Shown one piece after another: positions 44,850-55,725 of a DNA stretch of 64,000 bases. The stretch spans positions 62,001 to 126,000 of the forward strand of contig NZ_FOWP01000001.1 of assembly GCF_900115475.1 (NCBI RefSeq), read 5' to 3'. The notes beneath the pieces were generated by a model. It worked only from the letters and a program-made list of their open reading frames with translations. It did not search any database and had not been told where the DNA came from. Position 1 is the first letter of the stretch; every line of letters starts with the position of its first letter. A program made the position numbers and the translations under genes. The DNA comes from Ectopseudomonas composti. Lineage in GTDB: Bacteria; Pseudomonadota; Gammaproteobacteria; Pseudomonadales; Pseudomonadaceae.

Positions 44850-46658
44850 ATGATCGCTAGCCTGCGTCCTCTTTCTGCTCTTTTCCTGGCCGGCCTGCTC
44901 GCCGCCTGCGCCAGCTCGCCCTCCAATAACCTGGGCCAGCTGCCGCGCACGCCACAAGCCAGCATCGAGCAGATGCTCCAGCAAGCCGCCGAGAGCAAAC
45001 CGGAACAGGCCGCCCTGTTACGCCTATCTGCAGCCGACCAGAGCTACCAGCAGAACGACGTGGCGCGCGCCACCCGCATTCTCGAACAGGTCGATATCGC
45101 CGGCCTGCAGCCAGCCCAGCAGATCTTTGCCAGCACCCTGAAGGCCGAGCTGGCCATGGCTCGCAAGCAGCCCAAGAGTGCACTGAAAGCCCTGCAGCAC
45201 CCCAGCCTCGACCGCCTGGGCGAACTCCCGGTCGAGCAACAGATCCGCACTCAGCTGGTCCGCGCACGCGCCCTTGAAGCCGACGGCCAAATCCTGGCCG
45301 CCGCCCGCGAACGCGTATTTATCGCGCCGCTGCTGAGCGGTCAGGTCGCTCACGACAACCACGAGAACATCTGGGCCCTGGTCTCCACTCTGCCAACGCA
45401 AACCTCCGCTGGCACCGACAGTGACCTGGCCGGCTGGCTGGAGCTGGCCCAGGTAACCAAAAGCAATACCACACTGGAGCAGCAGCAAGCCGCCATCGAC
45501 CAGTGGGTCGCGCAGAACCCACAGCACCCTGCCGCCGAACAACTGCCCGAAGCCCTCGGCAAACTGCGCGAACTGGCCAGCCAGCCACTGACTCGTGTCG
45601 CCCTGCTGCTGCCGCAGGAAGGCCAACTGGCAAGTGTCGCCCGTGCCCTGCGTGACGGCTTTCTCGCCGCACATTACGAAGCCCAGCAGGCCGGGCAGAA
45701 CCCACCGGAAATCAAGCTATACGACAGCTCCCGCATCGGCTCGCTGGATGCCTTCTACCAGCAGGCACAAGCCGATGGCATACAACTGGTGGTCGGCCCG
45801 CTGGAAAAACCGCTGGTCAAGCAGCTCAGTGATCGCGAGCAACTGCCCATCACCACCCTGGCCCTGAACTACAGCGACGCAGGTCAGGAAGGCCCAGCGC
45901 AACTGTTCCAGTTCGGCCTGGCCGCCGAAGACGAAGCCCGCGAAGTCGCGCGCCGTGCCTGGAACGATGGCATGCGCCGCGCCGTGGCCCTAGTACCGCG
46001 CGGCGACTGGGGCGACCGCGTACTGGATGCCTTCCGCCAGAGCTGGCAGGCCCAAGGCGGCACACTGATCGCCGCCGAACATGTCGACCAACCCGTGGAG
46101 CTGGCCCGTCAGATCGCCGACCTGTTCCAGCTGCGCGAGAGCGAAGCCCGTGCCCGTCGCCTGCAAAACACTCTGGGCACCAGCCTGGATGCACAACCGG
46201 CGCGCCGCCAGGACATCGATTTCATCTTCCTCGCCGCCACCCCGCAGCAGGCGCAGCAGATCAAGCCGACCCTGGCCTTCCAGTACGCCGGCGACGTGCC
46301 GGTCTACGCCACCTCGCACCTGTTCACCGGCGCTCACAGTCAGGCCCAGTATCAGGACCTGGAAGGTATCCGCTTCTGCGAAACCCCCTGGCTGCTCGAC
46401 AACCACGCACCACTGCGCCAGGAAGTCAGCAACCAGTGGCCGCAGGCCGGTGGCAGCCTGGGCCGCCTGTATGCCATGGGGATAGACGCCTACCGCCTGG
46501 CGCCACGCCTGGGCCAGCTCAAGGCGCTGCCGGAATCGCGCATCGACGGCCTGTCGGGCAGCCTCAGCCTCAACGCCACGCAGCGCATCGAACGCCAACT
46601 GCCTTGGGCCGAATTCCGTGGCGGCCAGGTTCAGCGCCTTCCTGACAGCATCAATTGA
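44850..46658 (+). CDS. lpoA: Outer-membrane lipoprotein LpoA, PBP1a activator (YraM family)
   Basis: 602 residues. Lipoprotein signal peptide with lipobox LAGLLAAC (Cys20). N-terminal TPR-like helical half (about 35-260) and a C-terminal periplasmic-binding-protein-like half (about 265-590; RVALLLPQEGQLASVARALRDG). In E. coli LpoA stimulates PBP1A from the outer membrane. ATG 44850 begins the signal peptide; a TTG upstream is not needed. Gene order lpoA-yraN-gmhA/diaA-dolP equals E. coli yraM-yraN-yraO-yraP. In P. aeruginosa PBP1a is activated by the unrelated LpoP for PBP1b, so partner choice is inference. Confidence 0.92.
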   Translation: MIASLRPLSALFLAGLLAACASSPSNNLGQLPRTPQASIEQMLQQAAESKPEQAALLRLSAADQSYQQNDVARATRILEQVDIAGLQPAQQIFASTLKAELAMARKQPKSALKALQHPSLDRLGELPVEQQIRTQLVRARALEADGQILAAARERVFIAPLLSGQVAHDNHENIWALVSTLPTQTSAGTDSDLAGWLELAQVTKSNTTLEQQQAAIDQWVAQNPQHPAAEQLPEALGKLRELASQPLTRVALLLPQEGQLASVARALRDGFLAAHYEAQQAGQNPPEIKLYDSSRIGSLDAFYQQAQADGIQLVVGPLEKPLVKQLSDREQLPITTLALNYSDAGQEGPAQLFQFGLAAEDEAREVARRAWNDGMRRAVALVPRGDWGDRVLDAFRQSWQAQGGTLIAAEHVDQPVELARQIADLFQLRESEARARRLQNTLGTSLDAQPARRQDIDFIFLAATPQQAQQIKPTLAFQYAGDVPVYATSHLFTGAHSQAQYQDLEGIRFCETPWLLDNHAPLRQEVSNQWPQAGGSLGRLYAMGIDAYRLAPRLGQLKALPESRIDGLSGSLSLNATQRIERQLPWAEFRGGQVQRLPDSIN

Positions 46659-47014
46659 GCGCACACAACGATCTGGGGCGAGCCGCCGAGCAGGCCGCTC
46701 GCCAGCACCTGGAACGTAACGGCCTGCAACTGATCGAACAGAACTGGAGCTGTCGACGCGGCGAACTCGATCTGGTCATGCTCGACGGCGATACAGTAGT
46801 ATTCGTCGAGGTCCGCGCCCGCCGCCACAGTGCCTGGGGCGGCGCTCTGGAGAGCATCGATGCGCGCAAGCGTGGCAAGTTGGTCATCGCCGCAGAACTC
46901 TTCCTCCAGCAACACTCACGCTGGGCCCGCTACCCCTGCCGCTTCGACGTGGTCGCCATCAGTACCAGCGGCGCCACTCGCCTCGACTGGATCAAGAACG
47001 CCTTCGATGCCTGA
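46655..47014 (+). CDS. yraN: YraN family (UPF0102) endonuclease-like protein
   Basis: 119 residues. Restriction-endonuclease-like fold: AEQAARQHLERNGLQLIEQN, then RRGELDLVMLDGDTVVFVEV, where Glu/Asp and the VFVEVRAR (ExK-like, here EVR) form the putative metal site. Function unproven. The TTG start at 46655 overlaps the lpoA stop (TTGA), suggesting coupled translation; I see no better start. Confidence 0.92.
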   Translation: MSAHNDLGRAAEQAARQHLERNGLQLIEQNWSCRRGELDLVMLDGDTVVFVEVRARRHSAWGGALESIDARKRGKLVIAAELFLQQHSRWARYPCRFDVVAISTSGATRLDWIKNAFDA

Positions 47015-47036
47015 CGGCCGTAAACTCAAGGTTTAA

Positions 47037-48163
<1,127 letters not shown>

Positions 48164-48181
48164 TTCGAACGCAGAAACGAC

Positions 48182-48203
48182 AAGGGCGCCCGCGGGCGCC
48201 CTT
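48182..48203. terminator. Terminator between dolP and sspB (convergent)
   Basis: AGGGCGCC/GGCGCCCT hairpin followed by TTTTCATT on the + strand. Confidence 0.8.
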
Positions 48204-48211
48204 TTCATTGC

Positions 48212-48625
48212 TTACTTGACCACTTTCAGACTTGGCCGGCCGCTGGGACGCGGCGGCTCATCACCAGAGGGCCCATCATCATCCGGCTCGGGCTCTTCAG
48301 GACTGCCAGCAACCGACGGCTCCATATCGAAGACCATGCCCTGGCCGTTCTCCCGCGCATAGATAGCCAGGATCGCTGCCGCAGGAATGTAAAGGCTGTG
48401 CGCGACGCCACCGAAGCGCCCTTCGAAACTGACCGCCTGATTGTCCATATGCAGATGACGCACGGCACTGGGCGACGCATTGAGCACAATCTGACCGTCA
48501 CTGGCAAAGCCAGGCGGCACCTGCACCCCGGGATATTCGGCATTGACCAGCAGATGCGGCGTGCAATCGTTGTCGACGATCCACTCATAGAGGGCGCGAA
48601 CCAGGTAGGGACGACTGGAATTCAT
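48212..48625 (-). CDS. sspB: ClpXP protease specificity-enhancing factor SspB
   Basis: 137 residues. Binds ssrA-tagged proteins and delivers them to ClpX. N-terminal domain (about 5-110): SSRPYLVRALYEWIVDNDCT and HLLVNAEYPGVQVP; flexible acidic linker and a C-terminal ClpX-binding tail RPSLKVVK, both intact. 13 bases downstream of sspA, the usual sspA-sspB operon. Confidence 0.95.
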   Translation of the reverse strand: MNSSRPYLVRALYEWIVDNDCTPHLLVNAEYPGVQVPPGFASDGQIVLNASPSAVRHLHMDNQAVSFEGRFGGVAHSLYIPAAAILAIYARENGQGMVFDMEPSVAGSPEEPEPDDDGPSGDEPPRPSGRPSLKVVK

Positions 48626-48638
48626 GGTTTCCTCCTTC

Positions 48639-49256
48639 TTAGCGCATCACGCGCTCGGCAGCAGAAAGACTGGCCTGAAAGGCCTCGCGGGCGAACTGGC
48701 GCTCCATATAGTCGAGCAGCGGCTTGGCCGGACGCGGCAACTCGATACCCAGCACCGGCAGACGCCAGAGAATGGGCAGCAAGCAGCAATCCACCAGACT
48801 CAGCTCCTCACTGAGAAAGAATGCCTTGTCAGCGAACAGCGGCGATACACCGGTCAGGCTTTCGCGCAGTTCCTTGCGCGCCAATTGACGCTCAGCCTCC
48901 TTGCTGCGCTTGTCGAGAATACGATCAACCAGCACGCACCAGTCACGCTGGATGCGGTGCATCAACAAACGACTGTTGGCCCGCGCCACCGGGTACACCG
49001 GCAGCAACGGCGGATGCGGGTAGCGCTCGTCCAGATACTCCATCACCACGGACGCTTCGTACAACGCCAGGTCGCGATCGACCAGCGTCGGCACGCTGCC
49101 GTAGGGATTGACCTCGGCAAGCTTGGGCGGACAACGGCCCTGCTCGACATCGATGATCTCGACGCTGACACCTTTCTCGGCGAGCACCAGACGCACGCGA
49201 TGGGAATAGTGGTCGGCGGGGTCGGAGTAGCAGGTCAACCTATTGGTCACCGCCAT
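48639..49256 (-). CDS. sspA: Stringent starvation protein A
   Basis: 205 residues, GST-fold RNA-polymerase-associated regulator of acid tolerance and virulence genes. Start ATG 49256 ([19 protein letters not shown]) with GAGGAGGAT upstream. The conserved surface motif PVYP is seen in [13 protein letters not shown], residues needed for SspA function. The leader between petC and this gene contains a copy of the palindromic repeat found at 1981-2059. Confidence 0.95.
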   Translation of the reverse strand: MAVTNRLTCYSDPADHYSHRVRLVLAEKGVSVEIIDVEQGRCPPKLAEVNPYGSVPTLVDRDLALYEASVVMEYLDERYPHPPLLPVYPVARANSRLLMHRIQRDWCVLVDRILDKRSKEAERQLARKELRESLTGVSPLFADKAFFLSEELSLVDCCLLPILWRLPVLGIELPRPAKPLLDYMERQFAREAFQASLSAAERVMR

Positions 49257-49294
49257 GGCGATCCTCCTCGCTTTTTTTGATTTTCCAGAGACAC

Positions 49295-49370
49295 GAAAAA
49301 TTGCCAGGAGCAATTCTTGAATGTGCAGGCGACGACACCGCAAGGTGGCCACCCGGAATGGCAGGGCACA
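49295..49370. repeat. Palindromic intergenic repeat, copy B
   Basis: Second copy of the 1981-2059 element. The first stem is AATTGC-CAGGA-GCAATT instead of copy A's ATGGC-CGGGA-GCCAT; both arms changed together. CCGCAAGGTGGCC is identical in both, as is the spacing to GCCA...TGGC. Lies about 40-115 bases upstream of the sspA start. Confidence 0.65.
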
Positions 49371-49401
49371 AAAACCTGCGCGCCCATAAGGGCGCGCAGG
49401 T
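49370..49401 (-). terminator. Terminator of petABC
   Basis: 12-bp perfect stem ACCTGCGCGCCC/GGGCGCGCAGGT with a four-base loop, then T-run on the minus strand, ending 23 bases after the petC stop. Confidence 0.85.
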
Positions 49402-49423
49402 GCATGCAGAGAACGGCAACGAA

Positions 49424-50203
49424 TTAATGCACGTCCTTCCAGTACTCACGCTTGAGCAGGTAGGCGAACACGAAGAAGAACGCCAGGTACAGCAGCACGT
49501 AGGTGCCGATGCGCTGGGACTTCAGCTTGACCGGGTTGGCCGAATAGGCCAGGAAGGTCACCAGGTTCTTCACCTTCTCGTCGAACTCGGCCTCGCTCAG
49601 GGTGCCGGTGTTCGCTTCCACGGTGAGCTGATCACAGGCTTCATGAGTGATCGGCGCGCCAGTCAGCGGATCGAACTGTTTCTTGCCATCGGTGACGACC
49701 TGAACCTGCTTGCAGCCGATGACCTGGTTGCCTTGCAGGCCAACCAGTACGTTCGGCATACCCACGTTCGGGAACACCTTGTTATTGGCACCCAGCGGAC
49801 GCGCAGGATCGGCGTAGAAGGTACGCAGATAGGTGTACAGCCAGTCATTACCACGCACACGAGCAACCAGGGTCAGATCGGGCGGAGCAGCACCGAACCA
49901 GCCCTTGGCGTCGTCCGGCTTCATGCCGATCTTCATGTGCTCGCCGATCTTGGCGCCACTGAATACCAGGTTGTCCAGCATGATTTCGTGCGGGATGCCG
50001 AGGTCATCGGCAACACGCTCGTAACGCTGATACTGGGCCGAGTGGCAGCCCATGCAGTAGTTGGCGAAGGTACGCGCGCCGTCCTGCAGAGCAGCCTTGT
50101 CAGTCAGGTCGATATCGACCTTGTCCAGCGGATGGTTGCTGGCAGCGCCCATGGCCAGAGCCGGCAGCGCAGCGAAAACAAATGCAGCGAAGAGCTTTTT
50201 CAT
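49424..50203 (-). CDS. petC: Ubiquinol-cytochrome c reductase, cytochrome c1 subunit
   Basis: 259 residues from ATG 50203 ([20 protein letters not shown], a signal peptide), sharing a base with the petB stop (TGATG). Haem c motif CMGCH in [18 protein letters not shown], axial Met likely in NVGMPNVL, and a C-terminal membrane anchor ([17 protein letters not shown]). Carries electrons from the Rieske centre to cytochrome c. The open frame continues 66 codons upstream inside petB, unused. Confidence 0.97.
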   Translation of the reverse strand: MKKLFAAFVFAALPALAMGAASNHPLDKVDIDLTDKAALQDGARTFANYCMGCHSAQYQRYERVADDLGIPHEIMLDNLVFSGAKIGEHMKIGMKPDDAKGWFGAAPPDLTLVARVRGNDWLYTYLRTFYADPARPLGANNKVFPNVGMPNVLVGLQGNQVIGCKQVQVVTDGKKQFDPLTGAPITHEACDQLTVEANTGTLSEAEFDEKVKNLVTFLAYSANPVKLKSQRIGTYVLLYLAFFFVFAYLLKREYWKDVH

Positions 50204-51414
50204 CAGCCAGTCACCCTTTCCGGAACCGGTTTGGTCTTCTCCATCCTGGTGTAGAACGGCATCAGGATGAAGTACGCGAAGTACAGGAAGGTGCACACCT
50301 GCGACAGCAGAGTACGACCCGGGGTCGGAGCCAGCACACCCAGTACGCCGAGAATGACGAAGGAGATGCAGAAGATCACCAGCCAGATCTTGCTCAGCCA
50401 ACCCTTGTAGCGCATGGATTTGACCGGGCTACGGTCAAGCCAGGGCAGCACGAACAACACCGCGATGGCAGCGCCCATGGCGATAACACCGAGCAGCTTG
50501 TCCGGTACGGCACGCAGGATCGCGTAGAACGGCGTGAAATACCAAACCGGGGCGATGTGATCAGGCGTCTTGAACGGGTTGGCCGCTTCGAAGTTCGGCT
50601 TCTCGAGGAAGTAACCGCCCATCTCCGGGAAGAAGAACACCACGAAGCAGAACACGAACAGGAAGACCACTACACCGACGATGTCTTTCACGGTGTAGTA
50701 AGGGTGGAACGCGATACCGTCGAGCGGCACGCCGTTCTCGTCCTTGAATTTCTTGATGTCGACGCCGTCCGGGTTGTTCGAGCCGACTTCGTGTAGTGCC
50801 AGGATGTGCAGTACGACCAGGCCGAGCAGCACGATTGGCAGCGCGATCACATGCAGGGCGAAGAAGCGGTTCAGGGTGATGCCGGAAATCAGGTAGTCAC
50901 CACGAATCCACTGGGTCAGGTCGTCGCCGATCACCGGAATGGCACCGAACAGCGAGATGATCACCTGGGCGCCCCAATAGGACATCTGGCCCCAAGGCAG
51001 CAGGTAGCCCATGAAGGCCTCGGCCATCAGCACCAGATAGATCAGCATGCCGAAGATCCACACCAGCTCACGCGGCTTCTGGTAGGAGCCGTAAAGCAGA
51101 CCGCGGAACATGTGCAGGTAGACCACCACGAAGAACGCCGAAGCGCCGGTGGAGTGCAGATAGCGCAGGATCCAGCCGTACTCGACGTCACGCATGATGT
51201 ATTCGACAGAGGCGAATGCACCCTCGGCCGAAGGTTCGAAGCTCATGGTCAGCCAGATACCGGTAACGATCTGATTGACCAGCACCAGCAGTGCCAGCGA
51301 GCCGAAAAAGTAGAAGAAGTTGAAGTTCTTCGGTGCGTAGTACTTGGAGAGATGATCTTCCCACATCTTGGTGGCGGGGAAGCGCGCATCCACCCATTCC
51401 ATGAATTTGCTCAT
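50203..51414 (-). CDS. petB: Ubiquinol-cytochrome c reductase, cytochrome b subunit
   Basis: 403-residue membrane subunit with two b haems and the quinol sites. Paired histidines in YLHSTGASAFFVVVYLHMFRG and FFALHVIALPIVLLGLVVLH; quinol-oxidation site PEW-type motif region and GAIPVIGDDLTQWIRGD. Extra C-terminal helix as usual for the bacterial long form. Overlaps both neighbours by one base. Confidence 0.97.
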   Translation of the reverse strand: MSKFMEWVDARFPATKMWEDHLSKYYAPKNFNFFYFFGSLALLVLVNQIVTGIWLTMSFEPSAEGAFASVEYIMRDVEYGWILRYLHSTGASAFFVVVYLHMFRGLLYGSYQKPRELVWIFGMLIYLVLMAEAFMGYLLPWGQMSYWGAQVIISLFGAIPVIGDDLTQWIRGDYLISGITLNRFFALHVIALPIVLLGLVVLHILALHEVGSNNPDGVDIKKFKDENGVPLDGIAFHPYYTVKDIVGVVVFLFVFCFVVFFFPEMGGYFLEKPNFEAANPFKTPDHIAPVWYFTPFYAILRAVPDKLLGVIAMGAAIAVLFVLPWLDRSPVKSMRYKGWLSKIWLVIFCISFVILGVLGVLAPTPGRTLLSQVCTFLYFAYFILMPFYTRMEKTKPVPERVTG

Positions 51415-52007
51415 CAGGCCTTCTCCTGGTCCACACCGACGACGATGATGTCATCCGTCTCGTAGCTGTATGGCGGCACCGGCAGGTTCAACGGCGCCGG
51501 CTGCGCCTTGTAGACACGTCCAGCGAGGTCGTAGCGGGAACCATGGCAGGGGCAGAAATAACCGCCAACCCAGTCCGCACCCAGATCGGCCGGCGCCACT
51601 TCCGGACGGAAGGACGGCGAGCAACCCAGGTGGGTGCACAGACCAACCAGGACCAGTAGCTCGGGCTTGATCGAGCGGGTTTTCTTGTCCACGTACTCCG
51701 GCTGCACGGAAGCAGCGGACTCGGGATCAGCCATGCTGCCTTCGATCTTGGTCAGGTTGGCCAGGATCTCCTCAGTGCGGCGCACGATGAACACCGGCTG
51801 ACCGCGCCACTCAGCAACCATCTGCTGACCCGCTTCGATCTTGCTGACGTTCACCTTCACCGGTGCACCGGCCGCCTTGGCCCTTGCACTGGGGAACCAT
51901 GACCCCACGAACGGAGTCGCAGCACCTACCGCCCCTGCTGCACCCACCACGGAGGTGGCTGCAACCAGGAAGCGACGCCGGCCTGCATTCACGCCGTCAT
52001 TGCTCAT
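51414..52007 (-). CDS. petA: Ubiquinol-cytochrome c reductase, Rieske iron-sulfur subunit
   Basis: 197 residues. N-terminal twin-arginine signal-anchor (GRRRFLVAATSVVGAAGAVG). The 2Fe-2S ligands are in CTHLGC and CPCHGSRYD, with GRVYKAQPAPLNLPVPPY after. First gene of petABC; the operon is the bc1 complex of aerobic respiration. Confidence 0.97.
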   Translation of the reverse strand: MSNDGVNAGRRRFLVAATSVVGAAGAVGAATPFVGSWFPSARAKAAGAPVKVNVSKIEAGQQMVAEWRGQPVFIVRRTEEILANLTKIEGSMADPESAASVQPEYVDKKTRSIKPELLVLVGLCTHLGCSPSFRPEVAPADLGADWVGGYFCPCHGSRYDLAGRVYKAQPAPLNLPVPPYSYETDDIIVVGVDQEKA

Positions 52008-52088
52008 TCAGTCGTCTCCCATCAGCTTTGTGGCCTGTTGTTCAGGCCTCTACTAAGTAAAAATCGGGCCGCGCAAAAAATTCGCCAA

Positions 52089-52117
52089 ATGGTAAAGAAA
52101 AGCCCCTTTTCTGACAA
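52089..52117 (-). promoter_or_regulatory. Probable petABC promoter
   Basis: Minus strand TTGTCA (52117-52112), 17-base spacer, TACCAT (52094-52089), about 82 bases before petA. Confidence 0.5.
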
Positions 52118-52206
52118 GGTAATTACCCCCGAAGAGAGCGGCGAAAGCCTTGGAGGATGCGGCTTACGCGTATGCGGCACGTTGTCGCAGCATTTTGCCA
52201 TGCCCA

Positions 52207-52245
52207 TAAAAAACGCCCAGCTCCGTAAGGAAACTGGGCGCTTTT
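52207..52245 (-). terminator. Terminator of rplM-rpsI
   Basis: Stem CGCCCAG/CTGGGCG with a T-run (TTTTTTA) on the minus strand. Confidence 0.85.
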
Positions 52246-52261
52246 GGAAGCGTAGTCGCGA

Positions 52262-52654
52262 TTAACGCTTCGAGTACTGCGGACGCTTACGCGCTTTACG
52301 CAGACCGACTTTCTTACGCTCGACTTCACGGGCGTCGCGAGTGACGTAACCAGCTTTACGCAGCGGGCTGCGCAGGGCTTCGTCGTACTCGATCAGAGCG
52401 CGGGTGATGCCGTGACGAATGGCACCAGCTTGACCACTGACACCACCACCGGCAACGGTGACGAAGATGTCGAACTTCTCGACGGTCTCGGTCAGCTCCA
52501 GCGGCTGACGCACGACCATGCGAGCAGTTTCGCGACCGAAGAAGGTATCCAGGGTGCGATTGTTGATCGAGATGTTACCAGTGCCCGGACGCAGGAAAAC
52601 GCGCGCGGTTGCGGTCTTGCGACGGCCAGTGCCGTAATTTTGAGTCGCCGACAT
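52262..52654 (-). CDS. rpsI: 30S ribosomal protein S9
   Basis: 130 residues, usual length. N-terminus [20 protein letters not shown]-terminal basic tail ending KRPQYSKR reaches the P-site tRNA. 14 bases after rplM, the standard pair. Confidence 0.98.
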   Translation of the reverse strand: MSATQNYGTGRRKTATARVFLRPGTGNISINNRTLDTFFGRETARMVVRQPLELTETVEKFDIFVTVAGGGVSGQAGAIRHGITRALIEYDEALRSPLRKAGYVTRDAREVERKKVGLRKARKRPQYSKR

Positions 52655-52668
52655 AATGAACTATTCCG

Positions 52669-53097
52669 TTAAATCTTCAGTTCTTGGGGCTGCTGAGCGG
52701 TGTGCGGGTGAACTGCACCCTTGTACACCTTCAGCTTACGGTACATGTCGCGACCCAGCGGGTTCTTCGGCAGCATGCCTTTGACCGCGGTCTCGATCAC
52801 GCGCTCAGGAGCACGAGCGATCAGCTTCTCGAAGTTGATCTCTTTAATGCCGCCCGGGAAGCCGGAGTGGGAGTAGTACATCTTGTCGCTGGTCTTGGCA
52901 CCAGTCACACGCACCTGCTCGGCATTGATCACGACAATGTAGTCGCCAGTATCAACGTGCGGGGTGTACTCAGGCTTGTGCTTGCCACGCAGACGGCTCG
53001 CGATTTCGGTGGCCAGACGACCCAGGGTCTTGCCAGCAGCGTCAACGACGAACCAGTCGCGTTTTACTGTTTCCGGTTTAGCAGTAAAAGTTTTCAT
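52669..53097 (-). CDS. rplM: 50S ribosomal protein L13
   Basis: 142 residues, usual length. [20 protein letters not shown] start and the [10 protein letters not shown](I) signature. First gene of rplM-rpsI. In E. coli L13 represses its own mRNA; the roughly 40-base leader here is short. Confidence 0.98.
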   Translation of the reverse strand: MKTFTAKPETVKRDWFVVDAAGKTLGRLATEIASRLRGKHKPEYTPHVDTGDYIVVINAEQVRVTGAKTSDKMYYSHSGFPGGIKEINFEKLIARAPERVIETAVKGMLPKNPLGRDMYRKLKVYKGAVHPHTAQQPQELKI

Positions 53098-53139
53098 TCT
53101 TTATAGCCTCAGGGGCCGCCCAGCAAAAATAGACGGCGG

Positions 53140-53168
53140 ATCTTACTGGATAGTGCGTACTTTGACAA
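53140..53168 (-). promoter_or_regulatory. Probable rplM-rpsI promoter
   Basis: Minus strand TTGTCA (53168-53163), 17-base spacer, TAAGAT (53145-53140). Confidence 0.65.
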
Positions 53169-53344
53169 GTCAAAGGCAGCCGCATACGGACGCTATCGGG
53201 GGCTCGGGTCAGCGCGTCCACAATACGGCAAGATTCTTCGGCAGGCGGCGCATCACTTCCACCGCAGAAAGAGGTGGCGGATTATCCTGATTGCGAAAAA
53301 AATTTCAACCTGCTTGTATGACTCTTTTACCCAAGGAGTACTTC

Positions 53345-54382
53345 ATGGAATACCGCAAGCTAGGCCGAACCGATCTCGATGTCAGCGCACTATGCCTGGG
53401 CACCATGACCTGGGGCGAGCAGAACAGCGAGAGCGAAGGCCATGCCCAGATCGAGCGGGCCAAGGCCAGCGGCGTCAATTTCATCGATACCGCCGAGATG
53501 TACCCGGTACCGCCGCGCGCAGAGACCTACAGCAAGACCGAACAGATCATCGGCAGCTATTTCAAACAGCGTGGTGACCGCGCCGACTGGATCCTGGCCA
53601 GCAAGATCGCCGGCCCCGGCAATGGCATCTCGCACATCCGTGACGGCCAGCTGAAATTCAACCGCCAGCACATCGTCGCCGCCTTGGACGCCAGCCTGAA
53701 ACGCCTGCAGACCGACTGGATCGATCTGTATCAACTGCACTGGCCGGAACGCCCGACCAACTTCTTCGGCCAACTCGACTACAAGCACAAGGACGTGGAC
53801 TTCACGCCACTGGAAGAAACCCTGGAAGTGCTCGATGAGCAGGTCAAAGCCGGCAAGATCCGCCACATTGGCCTGTCCAACGAAACCCCGTGGGGCACCA
53901 TGAAGTTTCTGCAACTGGCGCAAAGTCGTGGCTGGCCGCGCGCGGTATCGATCCAGAACCCTTACAACCTGCTCAACCGCAGCTTCGAAGTGGGCCTGGC
54001 GGAAGTGGCCATTCGCGAACAGTGCGGCCTGCTGGCCTATTCGCCACTGGCGTTCGGCATGCTCAGCGGCAAGTACGAAGGCGGCGCACGACCTGCAGGT
54101 GCACGCATCAGCCTGTTCAGCCGCTTCGCCCGCTACACCAATCCGCAGTCGGAGGCGGCCTGCTCGCGCTACGTCGCCCTGGCCCGTGAGCACGGCCTGG
54201 ATCCGGCGCAAATGGCGCTGGCCTTCGTCACCGCACAGCCCTTCGTGACCAGCAACATCATCGGCGCCACCAGCCTGGAGCAGTTGGACAGCAACCTGGC
54301 CAGCGCCGAACTGAAGCTCTCAGAGGAAGCGCTCGTCGGCATCGAGGCGATCCACAAGGCGCAGCCCAACCCAGCCCCCTGA
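53345..54382 (+). CDS. Aldo/keto reductase (Tas-like, NADP-dependent)
   Basis: 345 residues from ATG 53345 (MEYRKLGRTDLDVSALCLG) with AAGGAG 8 bases upstream; an 18-codon upstream extension is unsupported. Catalytic tetrad is visible: Asp and Tyr in IDTAEMYP, Lys in WILASKIAG, His in LYQLHWPER. Insert typical of the Tas/AKR group (QLDYKHKDVDF). Homologue of PA4434. Physiological substrate unknown. Confidence 0.92.
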   Translation: MEYRKLGRTDLDVSALCLGTMTWGEQNSESEGHAQIERAKASGVNFIDTAEMYPVPPRAETYSKTEQIIGSYFKQRGDRADWILASKIAGPGNGISHIRDGQLKFNRQHIVAALDASLKRLQTDWIDLYQLHWPERPTNFFGQLDYKHKDVDFTPLEETLEVLDEQVKAGKIRHIGLSNETPWGTMKFLQLAQSRGWPRAVSIQNPYNLLNRSFEVGLAEVAIREQCGLLAYSPLAFGMLSGKYEGGARPAGARISLFSRFARYTNPQSEAACSRYVALAREHGLDPAQMALAFVTAQPFVTSNIIGATSLEQLDSNLASAELKLSEEALVGIEAIHKAQPNPAP

Positions 54383-54392
54383 TCCAGCGCGC

Positions 54393-54427
54393 AATAAAAA
54401 GCCCGGCACAATGCCGGGCTTTTTATT
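54393..54427. terminator. Bidirectional terminator
   Basis: AATAAAAAGCCCGGCA/TGCCGGGCTTTTTATT, near-perfect symmetry, between the reductase and the convergent acyl-CoA dehydrogenase. Confidence 0.9.
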
Positions 54428-54441
54428 GCCATCAACCAACC

Positions 54442-55581
54442 TCAGACCAACGAGCGAGCGATGATCTCCTTCATGATCTCGTTGGTGCCGGCGTAGATGC
54501 GCTGTACCCGCGCATCAGCCCAGGCACGCGCCACCGGGTATTCCCACATGTAGCCATAACCACCATGCAGCTGCACGCACTCGTCGAGCACCTTGCACTG
54601 CAGGTCGGTGCCCCAGTACTTGAGCATCGCGGCAGTCGGCACATCCAGCTTGCGCTGCAGATGCAGCTCCAGGCAGCGATCAACGAAGACGCGCCCCACC
54701 TGAATTTCGGTGGCCATCTCGGCGAGTTTGAAGCGGGTGTTCTGGAAGTCCGCCACGGCCTTGCCGAAGGCCTTGCGCTCGCGGGTGTAGTCGAGCGTCC
54801 ACTGCAGCGCCGCTTCGGCTGACGCCAAGGCGCCGATACCGACGGTCAGGCGCTCCTGCGGCAACTCCTGCATCAGATAAGCGAAGCCCATGCCCGGCTG
54901 ACCCAGCAGGTTCTCCTTGGGCACGCGCACGTCCTGGAAGAACAGCTCGGAGGTGTCCTGCGCCTTCATGCCGACCTTCTCCAGGCGCTTACCCTTGGAG
55001 AAACCCGGCGTATTAGCCTCGACCAGGAACAGGCTGGTGCCCTTGGCACCTGCCTTCGGATCGGTCTTGGCCACGACGATCACCAGATCAGCCAGCCAGC
55101 CGTTGGTGATGAAGGTCTTCGAACCATTGATCACATACTCGTCGCCATCGAGCACGGCGCTGGTCTTCACACCCTGCAAGTCGGAGCCGGCACCCGGCTC
55201 GGTCATGGCGATGGCGGTGACCATCTCGCCGCTCACCAGCTTGGGCAGGTAATGCTGCTTCTGCACCTCGCTGCCGTAATGCAGAATGTAGGGCGCGACG
55301 ATATCCGAGTGCAGGGAGAAGCCGATGCCGGTCAGCCCCAGACGCCCGATCTCCTCGATCACCACGGTGCTGTAGAGGAAGTCGGCCGCCATGCCGCCGT
55401 ACTCTTCAGGGATATGCGAACAGAGCATCCCCGCCTCGCCGGCCTTACTCCACAGTGCGCGGTCGACATGGCCGTCCTTTTCCCATTGATGGTGATAAGG
55501 CACCGCTTCCTGCTCGAGAAACTTGCGCACACTGTCGCGAAACAGTTCATGGTCGGAGCTGAATATCGTTCTAGGGATCAT
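54442..55581 (-). CDS. Acyl-CoA dehydrogenase
   Basis: 379-residue FAD enzyme of the acyl-CoA dehydrogenase superfamily. Start ATG 55581 (MIPRTIFSSDHELFRDSVRKF); the 103-codon upstream open frame is spurious. FAD/substrate signatures AIAMTEPGAGSDLQGVKT and, near the end, QLHGGYGYMWEYPVARAWAD, followed by RIYAGTNEIMKEIIARSLV. Resembles the long-chain/isovaleryl-type group; exact substrate is unknown. Divergent from the regulator at 55726, which is a candidate controller. Homologue of PA4435. Confidence 0.92.
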   Translation of the reverse strand: MIPRTIFSSDHELFRDSVRKFLEQEAVPYHHQWEKDGHVDRALWSKAGEAGMLCSHIPEEYGGMAADFLYSTVVIEEIGRLGLTGIGFSLHSDIVAPYILHYGSEVQKQHYLPKLVSGEMVTAIAMTEPGAGSDLQGVKTSAVLDGDEYVINGSKTFITNGWLADLVIVVAKTDPKAGAKGTSLFLVEANTPGFSKGKRLEKVGMKAQDTSELFFQDVRVPKENLLGQPGMGFAYLMQELPQERLTVGIGALASAEAALQWTLDYTRERKAFGKAVADFQNTRFKLAEMATEIQVGRVFVDRCLELHLQRKLDVPTAAMLKYWGTDLQCKVLDECVQLHGGYGYMWEYPVARAWADARVQRIYAGTNEIMKEIIARSLV

Positions 55582-55725
55582 GGCGCTACCTGTGTCTGAG
55601 GCAATTGGAAAGCATGGCCTCGACTTTAGCCAAGCAAACGCTTGGTCGCACTGGACACAAGCGCCAAAAAATAAGACGATCCAGCCGCCGCATGACCACT
55701 TAGCCTTAAATAAGAATAAATACCC

